Assembly (NCBI RefSeq): GCF_023016115.1
Contig: NZ_JALKBH010000006.1
Location: 1 to 64,000, forward strand
Direction of reading: 5' to 3'
Length of the DNA: 64,000 nt
DNA from: Alcanivorax sp. S6407
GTDB taxonomy: Bacteria > Pseudomonadota > Gammaproteobacteria > Pseudomonadales > Alcanivoracaceae
Below are positions 9,299 through 17,139 of this stretch, piece after piece. Every line of letters starts with the position of its first letter. Position 1 is the stretch's first letter. The notes under the pieces are model-generated. The model saw only the letters and a program-made list of their open reading frames with translations. It did no database searches and was not told the origin of the DNA. Position numbers and translations under genes: made by a program.

Positions 9299-9963
9299 TG
9301 ACTGATTTCGAACTGATCCGCAGCAAACGCCGCAGCCTGGAATTGCGTGTCCTCGAAGATGGCACGGTGCAGGTGCGTGCGCCGCAGCGGGCGCCGCTGC
9401 GCATGGTGCGGGACTTTGTGGACAGTCGTCGTCAGTGGATTGCGGATCAGCAGCAGCGCCAGGCCACTCGGCCCCGGCAGCGCTGGCAGGACGGGGAGGT
9501 GTTGGCCTGGCGTGGTGAGTCACTGCAGATGGATGTCTGTGAAGGTCGAACCCGGGTAGTCGTCAGCGGGCCCTATCTGTCAGTGCGCGTGGCGGAGCCC
9601 GATAATGAACTGACAGTGCGAACCGCGGTGGAAGGCTGGATGCGGCGCCAGGCAAAGCCGGTGTTTGAAGACAGCATCGCGCGGCAGTTTGACTGGTTCG
9701 AAACCGCAGGCTTTGCCCGCCCCACGCTGCGTATCAAGAAGATGCGCACCCGCTGGGGATCCCTCTCTGCCCGCGGCTACATCAACCTGAATATTGCCTT
9801 GCTGCATTACCCGCCAGCGGCGCTGGACTATGTGGTGATGCACGAATTGTGTCACCTCAAGCACATGGATCACGGCCCAGGTTTCCATGCCCTCATGGAC
9901 GCGCGGATGCCAGACTGGCGCCAGCGCAAGGCGGTGCTGGAGCAGCCGCTGTTCCAGCCGTGA
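9298..9963 (+). CDS. YgjP-type zinc metallopeptidase domain protein
   Basis: A 221-residue cytoplasmic protein of the YgjP/WLM-like (DUF45) metal-dependent hydrolase family. The zinc signature HELCH is at residues 182-186, followed by conserved KHMDHGPGFH, and upstream lies the family's RTRWGSLSARGYINLN block at about 151-165. The length matches the family (about 220-240). The start codon directly abuts the right arm of the preceding repeat, so its ribosome-binding region lies inside repeat DNA. The cellular substrate is not known for most members. Confidence 0.85.
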   Translation: MTDFELIRSKRRSLELRVLEDGTVQVRAPQRAPLRMVRDFVDSRRQWIADQQQRQATRPRQRWQDGEVLAWRGESLQMDVCEGRTRVVVSGPYLSVRVAEPDNELTVRTAVEGWMRRQAKPVFEDSIARQFDWFETAGFARPTLRIKKMRTRWGSLSARGYINLNIALLHYPPAALDYVVMHELCHLKHMDHGPGFHALMDARMPDWRQRKAVLEQPLFQP

Positions 9964-9977
9964 GAGGATAACACCCG

Positions 9978-10000
9978 CTGTAGGAGCGGCGCTCCTACGC
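9978..10000. repeat. Short REP-like hairpin
   Basis: A hairpin of the form TGTAGGAGCGGCGCTCCTAC, directly downstream of the metallopeptidase and on the 3' side of the RAYT gene. Confidence 0.7.
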
Positions 10001-10036
10001 TGAGGGCGACCATTGTTTATGGTGGTTGATTAGCTG

Positions 10037-10480
10037 CTACAGCCAGATGGCATTCCAGTAGGGATAAAGCCGAACGCTTGTCGTAATCCCGGCTCGAAGC
10101 GGGTTGGCAACGATATAGCGAGCTATCTGTGTACAATCTTCCTCTTCACGAAGAGCATGGTCGTGGAATCCACGTTGCCAGATGGATTGGCCCATGGCTC
10201 TTGCGGTCTGGCTTTTGAGCATTCCGACGGTCTGCGACAGTGAATACTTTCCCGAAAGGGCGAGCAGCCAGTGAAAATGGTCAGGCATGACTACAAAACA
10301 CAGGGTTTCGCCCGCGCCCATTTTTTCCATAGCGATGAAGTTTCGGCATAACCGTCTCGCCGCCTCGGTTTCCTCAAACCACGGAGTCCTGTTACGAGTA
10401 ACGGCAGTCACCAGGTATTGTTGGTGCTGAATCGAGACCCGGCCTCGCCGGAGCCTGTGTCCATCATGTAAGGTATGCAT
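10037..10480 (-). CDS. REP-associated tyrosine transposase (RAYT)
   Basis: A Y1-type HUH single-strand transposase of the RAYT group that acts on REP hairpins. It has 147 residues from the ATG at 10480. The HUH metal motif is HFH at residues 68-70 in VVMPDHFHWLL. The catalytic tyrosine is probably Tyr122 in ARYIVANPLRAG, preceded by the typical WQRGFHDHALR block. Upstream in-frame codons reach 10615 but run through a REP sequence, so I prefer the internal Met. REP copies lie on both sides (9978-10000, 10578-10731), the usual RAYT arrangement. All key residues are visible, so it could be functional. Confidence 0.88.
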   Translation of the reverse strand: MHTLHDGHRLRRGRVSIQHQQYLVTAVTRNRTPWFEETEAARRLCRNFIAMEKMGAGETLCFVVMPDHFHWLLALSGKYSLSQTVGMLKSQTARAMGQSIWQRGFHDHALREEEDCTQIARYIVANPLRAGITTSVRLYPYWNAIWL

Positions 10481-10577
10481 GGATTCAAGGATGCTTGACG
10501 AGTCTGATTCAGGAGAAGCACCTAACACTGAAATAGACGTAGGCGATAACCCCGGGCTTTTGTAGGTTGTCGCCCCG

Positions 10578-10731
10578 CCGTAGGAGCGTCGCTTGCGGCG
10601 CGATAACCCATGCATAGTTCAAGACTGATTTACCACAGAGTTCACCGAGGATATGAGCTCTGTGCGAGCTGTGCTCGAAAAAGCTTTTGATCCAGGTCTG
10701 GAATCGCGCCGCAAGCGACGCTCCTACGGCG
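10578..10731. repeat. Composite palindromic element (REP pair enclosing a CACAGAG core)
   Basis: A 154-base element with terminal inverted repeats: the left end contains TAGGAGCGTCGCTTGCGGCG and the right end its exact complement. The core contains TTTACCACAGAG and an opposing CTCTGTG. A second copy in inverted orientation lies at 30592-30769. It lies upstream of the RAYT gene, within the 10481-10830 gap, which has no other supported gene. Confidence 0.85.
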
Positions 10732-10780
10732 AGGGCGTGGGGAAACAGGAGGGAGGGGGCTGCGAGCGAGCAGTGGCCAG

Positions 10781-10819
10781 GCACAAAAAAACCCGCCGAA
10801 GCGGGTTTTTTTGTTGTGC
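10781..10819 (-). terminator. Terminator of the cold shock gene
   Basis: A hairpin with stem AACCCGC/GCGGGTT and a cgaa tetraloop, flanked by an A tract and a T tract, so it could work in both directions. It lies 11 bases beyond the stop of the cold shock gene. Confidence 0.9.
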
Positions 10820-10830
10820 CGAAGTAGTGC

Positions 10831-11034
10831 TTATTCAGCAACTACGTTGGCAGCCTGAGGACCTTTCGGGCCCTGCTGGATCTCGAAGGAAACCTTCTGA
10901 CCCTCGGCCAGGGTTTTGAAGCCTGAGCCAGTGATTGCACTGAAATGAACGAATACGTCCGCACCACCATCGTCCTGGGAGATGAAACCAAAACCCTTGG
11001 ACTCGTTGAACCACTTCACAGTACCAGTAGCCAT
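10831..11034 (-). CDS. Cold shock protein, CspA family
   Basis: A 67-residue single-strand nucleic-acid-binding beta-barrel that acts as an RNA chaperone. The RNP1 motif KGFGFI is at residues 13-18 and the RNP2 motif VFVHF at 27-31. Length and composition are typical of CspA/CspD-class proteins. GAGGT lies about ten bases before the ATG. The 194 bases between this gene and the upstream mutarotase contain no gene and could hold a promoter and a long 5' leader, as is common for cold shock mRNAs; I did not identify the elements. Whether it is cold-induced or constitutive cannot be told. Confidence 0.95.
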   Translation of the reverse strand: MATGTVKWFNESKGFGFISQDDGGADVFVHFSAITGSGFKTLAEGQKVSFEIQQGPKGPQAANVVAE

Positions 11035-11228
11035 GTGAATCTATACCTCAAAATCTATTACTTAGGGTGTTGCTTGCAAACCATGATGGGGGTGTTCGGA
11101 GACAACTTCAGCTTCACGCAGGGAAGGCAACTACCAACACAAACTCCGGCCATAATTCGCAGCCACCTCTGACTCTACTCCCCTTTTTTGATCAGCACCA
11201 CCCCTTTTTAGAGCCTGTTTTCAGGCGC

Positions 11229-12116
11229 TTAAAGCGGGCTTGTCATGAAACGGACAGACATGTCGTGGTGCTCTTCGGGAGCCAGTGTCAGCACATCATC
11301 CAGCACCCGGGCGGTTTCGATGCACAGCATCCGTTGCCATGCATCATTGGCAAACTGACTCAGTCGCTGACTCTTTTCAATCCAGGGATTCCAGATCACC
11401 GCAGAGTGACTTCCGCTGGTTGTCAGGCTGATTCGCCGTTGCCAGCCGGGATCATCAATGTGCAGCGTGTTGCCCAGTTGCAGGTAAAGCCGGTCGGTTT
11501 CATCACGGAAGGTAAGCGGGCCGCTTTGTCGATGGCTGTGCCAGTCATCCATGGCGTCCACATAGGGTTTCTGATCCAGCCCTTGCAGGGTCACATGGCG
11601 GCTGTCACTGACGGCAAAATAACTGTGCAGTGCCTGGGAAATCGTCACCGCATGATCGCCCCGGTTTTCATTCTTCAGGGTCAGTGTCAGCGTATTATCC
11701 AGGCGGATCTTCAGGGTGGCTTGTACCGCAGGGCAACTGTCGGGAAGGTGGGCCGGATCGGGCTGCAATACCAGCTCAACCACTTCGTTGTCCTGTTGCT
11801 GGTCGGTAACTATCCAGGGGATGGTGCGCACCATGCCATGGGCGGGAGGATCGCTGAGGTCATACTGCTGTTGCAGCACCTCAGGGTTGAAGGCCAGCCC
11901 GCCAAACCAGGGCCAACACACAGGCACCCCGCCGCGTATCCCGGTACCGGTCTCATAAGCGGCCTGATCACTGAGCCAGAGAATCGGCGGCTCGTCATCC
12001 AGCCGATATTCCAGTACCTGGGCACCCTGTTCGGCGACCACCAGCGTCTGGCCACGATGCCGTATCTGCCAACAAGCCAGTTCGCCACGGGTGATTTGTG
12101 TCAGTTCGGTCGGCAT
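11229..12116 (-). CDS. D-hexose-6-phosphate mutarotase (YeaD-like)
   Basis: An aldose 1-epimerase superfamily protein of 295 residues, expected to interconvert the alpha and beta anomers of hexose 6-phosphates in the cytoplasm. Family hallmarks visible are the GIRGGVPVCWPWFG block near residues 60-75, the histidines in AHGMVRTIPW and LHSYFAV, and the C-terminal VIWNPWIEKS. The length fits the YeaD family (about 290). Transcribed towards the cold shock gene. An inverted-repeat element separates it from atfA1. Confidence 0.85.
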   Translation of the reverse strand: MPTELTQITRGELACWQIRHRGQTLVVAEQGAQVLEYRLDDEPPILWLSDQAAYETGTGIRGGVPVCWPWFGGLAFNPEVLQQQYDLSDPPAHGMVRTIPWIVTDQQQDNEVVELVLQPDPAHLPDSCPAVQATLKIRLDNTLTLTLKNENRGDHAVTISQALHSYFAVSDSRHVTLQGLDQKPYVDAMDDWHSHRQSGPLTFRDETDRLYLQLGNTLHIDDPGWQRRISLTTSGSHSAVIWNPWIEKSQRLSQFANDAWQRMLCIETARVLDDVLTLAPEEHHDMSVRFMTSPL

Positions 12117-12136
12117 GGTTCATCCTTGATCAGCGC

Positions 12137-12233
12137 AGTGCGAGTTGCGAGTGACGAGTTTCGAAAGTCAAAACACCCAGTAGTGACACTGACTGAAGGT
12201 TTTCGTAACTCGAAACTCGTTACTCGCTTCTTG
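12137..12233. repeat. Inverted-repeat element, CGAGTTTCGA family
   Basis: An element of about 95 bases with left arm GAGTGACGAGTTTCGAAAG and right arm AACTCGAAACTCGTTACTCG. It sits between the mutarotase and atfA1. The same family is nested inside the large palindrome at 27551-27760. Confidence 0.75.
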
Positions 12234-12255
12234 ATAGCATGACGTGTTCAGCGTC

Positions 12256-13629
12256 TTACTTGATCCCCGCCGCAATCTCCAGCTCACGGATGGACTGCTC
12301 CAGGTAATCCAGCAACCGCTGCATGGACGGCAGGGTCCGGCGGCAGGCGATCAGACCGAATTCCAGCTGGTCCACATAGCTGGTCAGGGTGATGTTGAGG
12401 GCGATGCGATCCAGTGCAATGGAGACCGGATACATGCCTTTCAGTTCTGCGCCGTTCCAGTACAGCGGTTCTTTGGGACCCGGCACGTTGGAGATCACCA
12501 CATTGAAGGCCCGCCACTTCGGTGCCAGCCCGGTGAGCAGATTCAGGCCGGTGGGCGCCATGGTCAGGGCGGTAAAGTTGAGGATCTCTTCCGGGCTCAT
12601 CTGCGAGAAGCGCTGCTTGGCTTCTTCGATGGAATCGTGCACTACCCGGATGCGATTACCCGGATCACAGATATGGGTGCCCAGGTTGGCCAGGATCATG
12701 CCGATCTGGTTGCCCTCTGCACTGTCATCCTGACGCAGGCTCATGGGTACCATGGCAATCAGCGGTTCGTCCGGCAGGGCATGCTGGCTGATCAGGTATT
12801 CACGCAGGGCATGGCCGCACATGGCCAGCACCACCGTGTTCACCGTGCAGCCGAACGCCTTGGCGATCACCTTGAGGCGCGGCAGGCTGAAGCTCTGCGC
12901 GGCGAAGCGGCGTGAGCCGGTGATGCTTTCATTGAGGATGGTGTCCGGGGCCTGGAAGATGGAAACGTAATTCTCGTCTTTCTTGGCTTTCTGGCTGACC
13001 TTGTAAATCTCCCGTGCCAGCCCCGGTACCGTGGCCGCCTGTTTACTCAGGCCGGCACCGAGTCGTGCCAGGCTGGAGGCCACATCAACAGGATGGGTAG
13101 GCAGGGAGCGGTTCCGTTTCTTGGGCTGGTAGGCCCACACGGGAGGCAGGTTGCGTTCTTCCGGGTCGGCAGACAGGGCGCGCATGCCCAGTCGCATGGC
13201 CGAAATGCCGTCCACCACGGAATGGTGAATCTTGGTGTACAGGGCAAACTGCCGGCCGCGAATACCTTCAATCAGGTGGGCTTCCCACAGCGGCCGTTCG
13301 CGGTCCATCAGGTTGGAATGCTCGGCAGAGACCAGGGAAAGCAGTTCGCGGATCCTGCCCGGTTTGGGTAGCGCCTCATGACGCAGATGGTGGTCGATGT
13401 CGAATTGCTTGTCTTCGGTCCAGTAGTACTGGCCAAGGCGGCGGGTCAGCTTCTGGTTGAAGGGGGCCACCGGACTGCTGTACTCGCGCATCTGTTCAGC
13501 CAGTTCGCTGACATACTTGGGGCCGGCCCCTTCCGGAAAGTGAAACAGTTGCAGGCCGCCAACATGCATGGGTTGCTGGCGTTTTTCCAGCCACAAGAAC
13601 AACTGATCCACCGGACTTAGCGCTTTCAT
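12256..13629 (-). CDS. atfA1: Wax ester synthase/acyl-CoA:diacylglycerol acyltransferase
   Basis: Esterifies acyl-CoA to fatty alcohols or diacylglycerol, making storage wax esters and triacylglycerols. The 457 residues begin with MKALSPVDQLFLWLEKRQQP and carry the catalytic HHSVVDG (HHxxxDG) at residues 135-141. The family's PLW region lies at 113-115 and a conserved NVVISNVPGP block in the C-terminal half. Length and sequence match, from memory, the AtfA1 enzyme of Alcanivorax; this is the best taxonomic marker in the window. AGGA lies about five bases upstream of the ATG. It is divergent from isocitrate lyase, with a 569-base gap between them. Confidence 0.95.
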   Translation of the reverse strand: MKALSPVDQLFLWLEKRQQPMHVGGLQLFHFPEGAGPKYVSELAEQMREYSSPVAPFNQKLTRRLGQYYWTEDKQFDIDHHLRHEALPKPGRIRELLSLVSAEHSNLMDRERPLWEAHLIEGIRGRQFALYTKIHHSVVDGISAMRLGMRALSADPEERNLPPVWAYQPKKRNRSLPTHPVDVASSLARLGAGLSKQAATVPGLAREIYKVSQKAKKDENYVSIFQAPDTILNESITGSRRFAAQSFSLPRLKVIAKAFGCTVNTVVLAMCGHALREYLISQHALPDEPLIAMVPMSLRQDDSAEGNQIGMILANLGTHICDPGNRIRVVHDSIEEAKQRFSQMSPEEILNFTALTMAPTGLNLLTGLAPKWRAFNVVISNVPGPKEPLYWNGAELKGMYPVSIALDRIALNITLTSYVDQLEFGLIACRRTLPSMQRLLDYLEQSIRELEIAAGIK

Positions 13630-14198
13630 AACATCCTGTTCCTTATCACTTGTCGTTATTCCATCTACACAAGGTCAATCCTGTCCAAGAGTGAAATGCA
13701 CTCTCCATGCCAACGTAACGAATCCCTGTGCAGAGAAGATCATAGTAGCAAAGGGGTTGGAGGGTCACTGTGTGTGTGCTGTAAAAATCCTGGCGCTCCA
13801 GTGAATGATTGGGGCTGTCTCAGTGAGCAGTGTCATTGAAGAAAATTCAGTCCCCTGCTGCCTTCTCCCGGACAACGATAATCACATTTTTGTCTCTTGC
13901 ACCGGGGGCCGCTTTCACCAACACTCGGGGATGACTGATGGGTCATTCCAGGGCGAGAGGGAGAGCGGCTTGGGCTGGCGTTATGCATCATGCGCCCTGT
14001 ATTCGGGGGGACCGGGAAGGTTCCGCGCCTGGGGCGCAGTTACATTCATCCCATGAATACTGAAAATAGACCATATTGATTATGTTTATGGGATGGCCGG
14101 GTCTAGAATGCGCAGCATCGAAGGCCGGCATGTCATGGCATGAACAGGGTTGCCCCTCTCCGGTATCGATTAACCAATTCTTTTATCAGAGGTTCACC
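13630..14198. promoter_or_regulatory. Divergent atfA1/isocitrate lyase intergenic region
   Basis: 569 bases between two lipid-carbon genes pointing away from each other. In-frame codons upstream of isocitrate lyase (from 14076) and a short open frame at 13805-14056 are not convincing as genes. The region should contain both promoters. A TAGAAT word at about 14104 is a possible -10 for the lyase, but I could not assign a -35 or a clear operator. Confidence 0.4.
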
Positions 14199-15797
14199 AT
14201 GTCATACACCAAAGACATCGAAGCACTGGGCTCCGTGATTGGCGCCAACAGCACCTGGAAAGATATCAATCCGGAATCTGCTGTTCGCATGCGTCTGCAA
14301 AACCGTTTCAACACGCATCTGGATATCGCCAAGTTCAACGCCAAGACCATGCGTGAAGACATGGCTGCCTATGATGCCGACAACAGCCTGTACACCCAGT
14401 CCCTGGGTTGCTGGCACGGTTTCATCGGTCAGCAGAAGCTGATCTCCATCAAGAAGCACTTCGGCACCACCAAGCGTCGTTACCTGTACCTGTCCGGCTG
14501 GATGGTTGCTGCCCTGCGCTCCCAGTTCGGTCCGCTGCCTGATCAGTCCATGCACGAGAAGACCACCGTTGCTGACCTGATCCGTGAGCTGTACACCTTC
14601 CTGAAGCAGGCTGACGCCTGGGAACTGAACCACCTGTACCGCGCTCTGGACGATGCCAAAGAAGCTGGCGACGCTGCCAAGCAAGCTGAAATCATCGACA
14701 AGATCGACAACTACGAAACTCACGTTGTTCCGATCATCGCTGACATCGACGCTGGTTTCGGTAACCCGGAAGCCACCTACCTGATGGCCAAGCAAATGAT
14801 CGAAGCGGGTGCTTGCTGTATCCAGATCGAGAACCAGGTTTCCGACGAGAAGCAGTGTGGCCACCAGGACGGTAAAGTAACCGTTCCTCACGCCGACTTC
14901 CTGGCCAAGATCAATGCTGTACGTTACGCGTTCCTCGAGCTGGGCGTTGACGACGGCGTGATCGTTGCCCGTACCGACTCCGAAGGTGCTGGCCTGACCA
15001 AGCAGATCGCTGTGTCCACCGAAGAAGGTGACCTGGCTGACCAGTACAACTCCTTCCTGGAAGGCGAAGAAGTTACCGATCCGTCCACCGTTCAGCACGG
15101 TGACGTTCTGGTCAAGACTGCTGGCAAGCTGATCAAGCCGACCAAACTGGCTTCCGGCCTGTTCCAGTTCCGTCGCGATTCCAACATCGACCGTGTTGTT
15201 CTGGACTGTGTTACCAGCCTGCAGAACGGCGCTGACCTGCTGTGGATCGAAACCCCGACTCCGAACATCGAGCACATCAAAGGCATGGTTGATCGCATCC
15301 GCGAACAAGAGCCGACTGCCAAGCTGGTGTACAACAACAGCCCGTCCTTCAACTGGACCCTGAACTTCCGTCAGCAGGTATTCGATGCGTGGGAGAAAGA
15401 AGGTAAAGACGTATCCGGTTACGACCGTGCCCGTCTGATGAGCGCTGACTTCGATGATTCCGAGCTGGCTGCTGAAGCTGACAAGTGGTGTCAGAACTTC
15501 CAGCGTGATGCTGCTCGTGAAGCCGGTGTATTCCACCACCTGATCACTCTGCCGACCTACCACACCGCTGCACTGTCCACCGACCAGCTGGTAGAAGGCT
15601 ACTTCGGCGAAGAAGGCATGCTGGCCTACGCCAAAGGTGTTCAGCGTCAGGAGATCCGTCGCGGTATCGCTACCGTGAAGCACCAGGACATGGCCGGTTC
15701 CAACATCGGTGATGACCACAAAGAGTACTTCTCTGGTGAAGCTGCTCTGAAAGCTGGTGGTAAGCACAACACCATGGGTCAGTTCGAGAACAACTAA
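14199..15797 (+). CDS. aceA: Isocitrate lyase
   Basis: Cleaves isocitrate to glyoxylate and succinate, the first committed step of the glyoxylate shunt needed for growth on fatty acids and alkanes. The 532-residue length is that of the longer proteobacterial class. The active-site motif is KQCGH, with Cys220, in DEKQCGHQDGKVT. SYDRARLM-like C-terminal and NYNNSPSFNW-like substrate regions are present. I chose the ATG at 14199 (SD-like AGAGG about seven bases upstream) over 14076, which would add 41 atypical residues. Codon choice (GGT, GTT, CTG, AAC) is strongly biased, as in highly expressed genes. It lies opposite atfA1. Confidence 0.95.
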   Translation: MSYTKDIEALGSVIGANSTWKDINPESAVRMRLQNRFNTHLDIAKFNAKTMREDMAAYDADNSLYTQSLGCWHGFIGQQKLISIKKHFGTTKRRYLYLSGWMVAALRSQFGPLPDQSMHEKTTVADLIRELYTFLKQADAWELNHLYRALDDAKEAGDAAKQAEIIDKIDNYETHVVPIIADIDAGFGNPEATYLMAKQMIEAGACCIQIENQVSDEKQCGHQDGKVTVPHADFLAKINAVRYAFLELGVDDGVIVARTDSEGAGLTKQIAVSTEEGDLADQYNSFLEGEEVTDPSTVQHGDVLVKTAGKLIKPTKLASGLFQFRRDSNIDRVVLDCVTSLQNGADLLWIETPTPNIEHIKGMVDRIREQEPTAKLVYNNSPSFNWTLNFRQQVFDAWEKEGKDVSGYDRARLMSADFDDSELAAEADKWCQNFQRDAAREAGVFHHLITLPTYHTAALSTDQLVEGYFGEEGMLAYAKGVQRQEIRRGIATVKHQDMAGSNIGDDHKEYFSGEAALKAGGKHNTMGQFENN

Positions 15798-15826
15798 GTT
15801 TCTCGATCTAACCTTCGGTTAGTGTG

Positions 15827-15859
15827 AAAAACGGCTCCCGCAAGGGGGCCGTTTTTTTT
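15827..15859 (+). terminator. Terminator of aceA
   Basis: A stem ACGGCTCCC/GGGGGCCGT with a gcaa loop (one G-T pair) followed by eight T. A smaller hairpin, CTAACCTTCGGTTAG, precedes it at 15808-15822. The T tract runs directly into a GGCCGC repeat. Confidence 0.9.
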
Positions 15860-16393
15860 GGCCGCTCTGCGGCCGCAGCACGCTTCATGCAACACGCAAC
15901 ACGCAAAGATCAAAAGTGGATTTACCACAGAGGCCACAGAGTTCACTGAGCGCGAATTGCGGAGTGCTGCTGCTCTTGCTGTAGGAGCCCCACTGGAGGG
16001 GCGAAAAAAACCCAGGATCAAAACCCCCTTCGTTCCGCAAGCTGCAGCCATGGCAGTAATCTCACTCAGGGCGGAGTAAAGCGCTGGAGCAGCCGATTCC
16101 CGCTAATCCGCGATGAACCTTTTTTGGCCGCTTCGCGGCCGCCAGACGCTTGACGCTAAGAGCTGAAACCAACCCCTCTTTCACCACAGAGGGCACAGAG
16201 TTCACAGAGAAGAACCGTCTTTCTTCAGTGATCCCTGTGTCCTCTGTGGTAAATCTGCCTTGAACGACGCTGGGCAATAGTGTTCCTGACCTGACGAGCA
16301 CAAGAGCGACGCTCCTGCAGGGGGCCTCCGTAGCAGCCGATTCCAGCGAACCCGCGAAGAACCTTTTGGGGCCGCTCTGTGGCTGCTGCACGC
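15853..16393. repeat. Two near-tandem copies of a ~250-base composite repeat
   Basis: Unit 1 (about 15853-16120) and unit 2 (about 16121-16366) each start with a T tract plus GGCCGCTCTGCGGCCGC or a variant. Each continues through CACGC words and the ACCACAGAGG/CACAGAGTTCAC motif. Each ends with AGCAGCCGATTCC...CCGCGA...GAACC. A third T tract plus GGCCGC copy closes the array at about 16361-16393. A related element lies at 25303-25428 in inverted orientation. No gene is supported in 15798-16650. Confidence 0.75.
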
Positions 16394-16394
16394 T

Positions 16395-16562
16395 AGTAAC
16401 AAGCTTCAAGCTTCAAGCTTCAAGCCTCAAGCTGCAACACGGGCTATGCGTTCATAACCTGACAGGCCGTGACCGCGAACCACACAAACATTCCAGCGCG
16501 GGGCTGGGCTTGGAGGGATAGCACTGAATCGATTCGCGTTGCAGCTTGTAGCTTGTCACTTT
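16395..16562. repeat. Long inverted-repeat element, AAGCTTCAAGCTTC family
   Basis: An element of about 168 bases. The left end is a run of CAAGCTT-type words leading into CTGCAACACG; the right end reads CGTTGCAGCTTGTAGCTTGT. Same family as 9133-9298 and 28661-28812; the interiors are only weakly alike. Confidence 0.75.
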
Positions 16563-16650
16563 ATAAGCAATAAAATGCCTATTGGCGATCTGCTCTGTCT
16601 CACACAGAATAGGAGAACGGGTTCACGGAAGAGCCGGAGGGAAAGACGAC

Positions 16651-17082
16651 ATGGTGATGGAAACCATCGAGCGGCCACAAAGGGAAGAGACTGGCGGGCT
16701 GGAAAAAGCACTGCGCTGGCTATTGATACTGATGCTGGGGGCGGTGTTTGTTACCCGTTTTCTTCCCGGCATGGTGCAATTCGTCTCCACCCTGCCAGAG
16801 ACCCTGGAGCGTAGCGTCCTGATCCAGCAGGGCTTTGCCATCCTGCTGCTGGTCAACGCCCTGCTGTTGCTGGCGGAACGTACCTGGGCCTTCCTGCTGC
16901 TGTATGTCACCCTGTTGCTGGCCACCCTGATCATGGGGGTGTCACTGGTGCCCTGGGTAGTCGGTCTGATGCGCGAGGATCTGGCCACGGAAACCGTGAT
17001 CGCCGCCAATATCGTCATGCTGTTGCTGGCGGCCTGGTGTCACTGGCTGCAAAAGAACCGCTGCGTCAGCGATCGCAGCTGA
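16651..17082 (+). CDS. Small integral membrane protein, unknown
   Basis: A 143-residue protein that I do not recognise. It has a charged cytoplasmic N-terminus and about four predicted membrane helices (roughly residues 20-38, 52-72, 77-105 and 113-133), with few charges between them. The ATG at 16651 is preceded by GGAAAG at about eight bases; an upstream ATG at 16582 would overlap the end of a repeat element and add 23 polar residues. It is followed 57 bases later by a large one-helix protein in the same direction and may be cotranscribed with it. Confidence 0.6.
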   Translation: MVMETIERPQREETGGLEKALRWLLILMLGAVFVTRFLPGMVQFVSTLPETLERSVLIQQGFAILLLVNALLLLAERTWAFLLLYVTLLLATLIMGVSLVPWVVGLMREDLATETVIAANIVMLLLAAWCHWLQKNRCVSDRS

Positions 17083-17139
17083 CCTTTCCCGTTTGCGCTT
17101 CTGTGCCATTCCTGCTTCCCTTGGGAGCAAAAAACAGGG

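Noticed and set aside
13805-14056. 83-residue open frame between atfA1 and aceA
   Set aside because: No ribosome site, no recognisable domain, unusual residue mix; it lies in the promoter region of two divergent genes.
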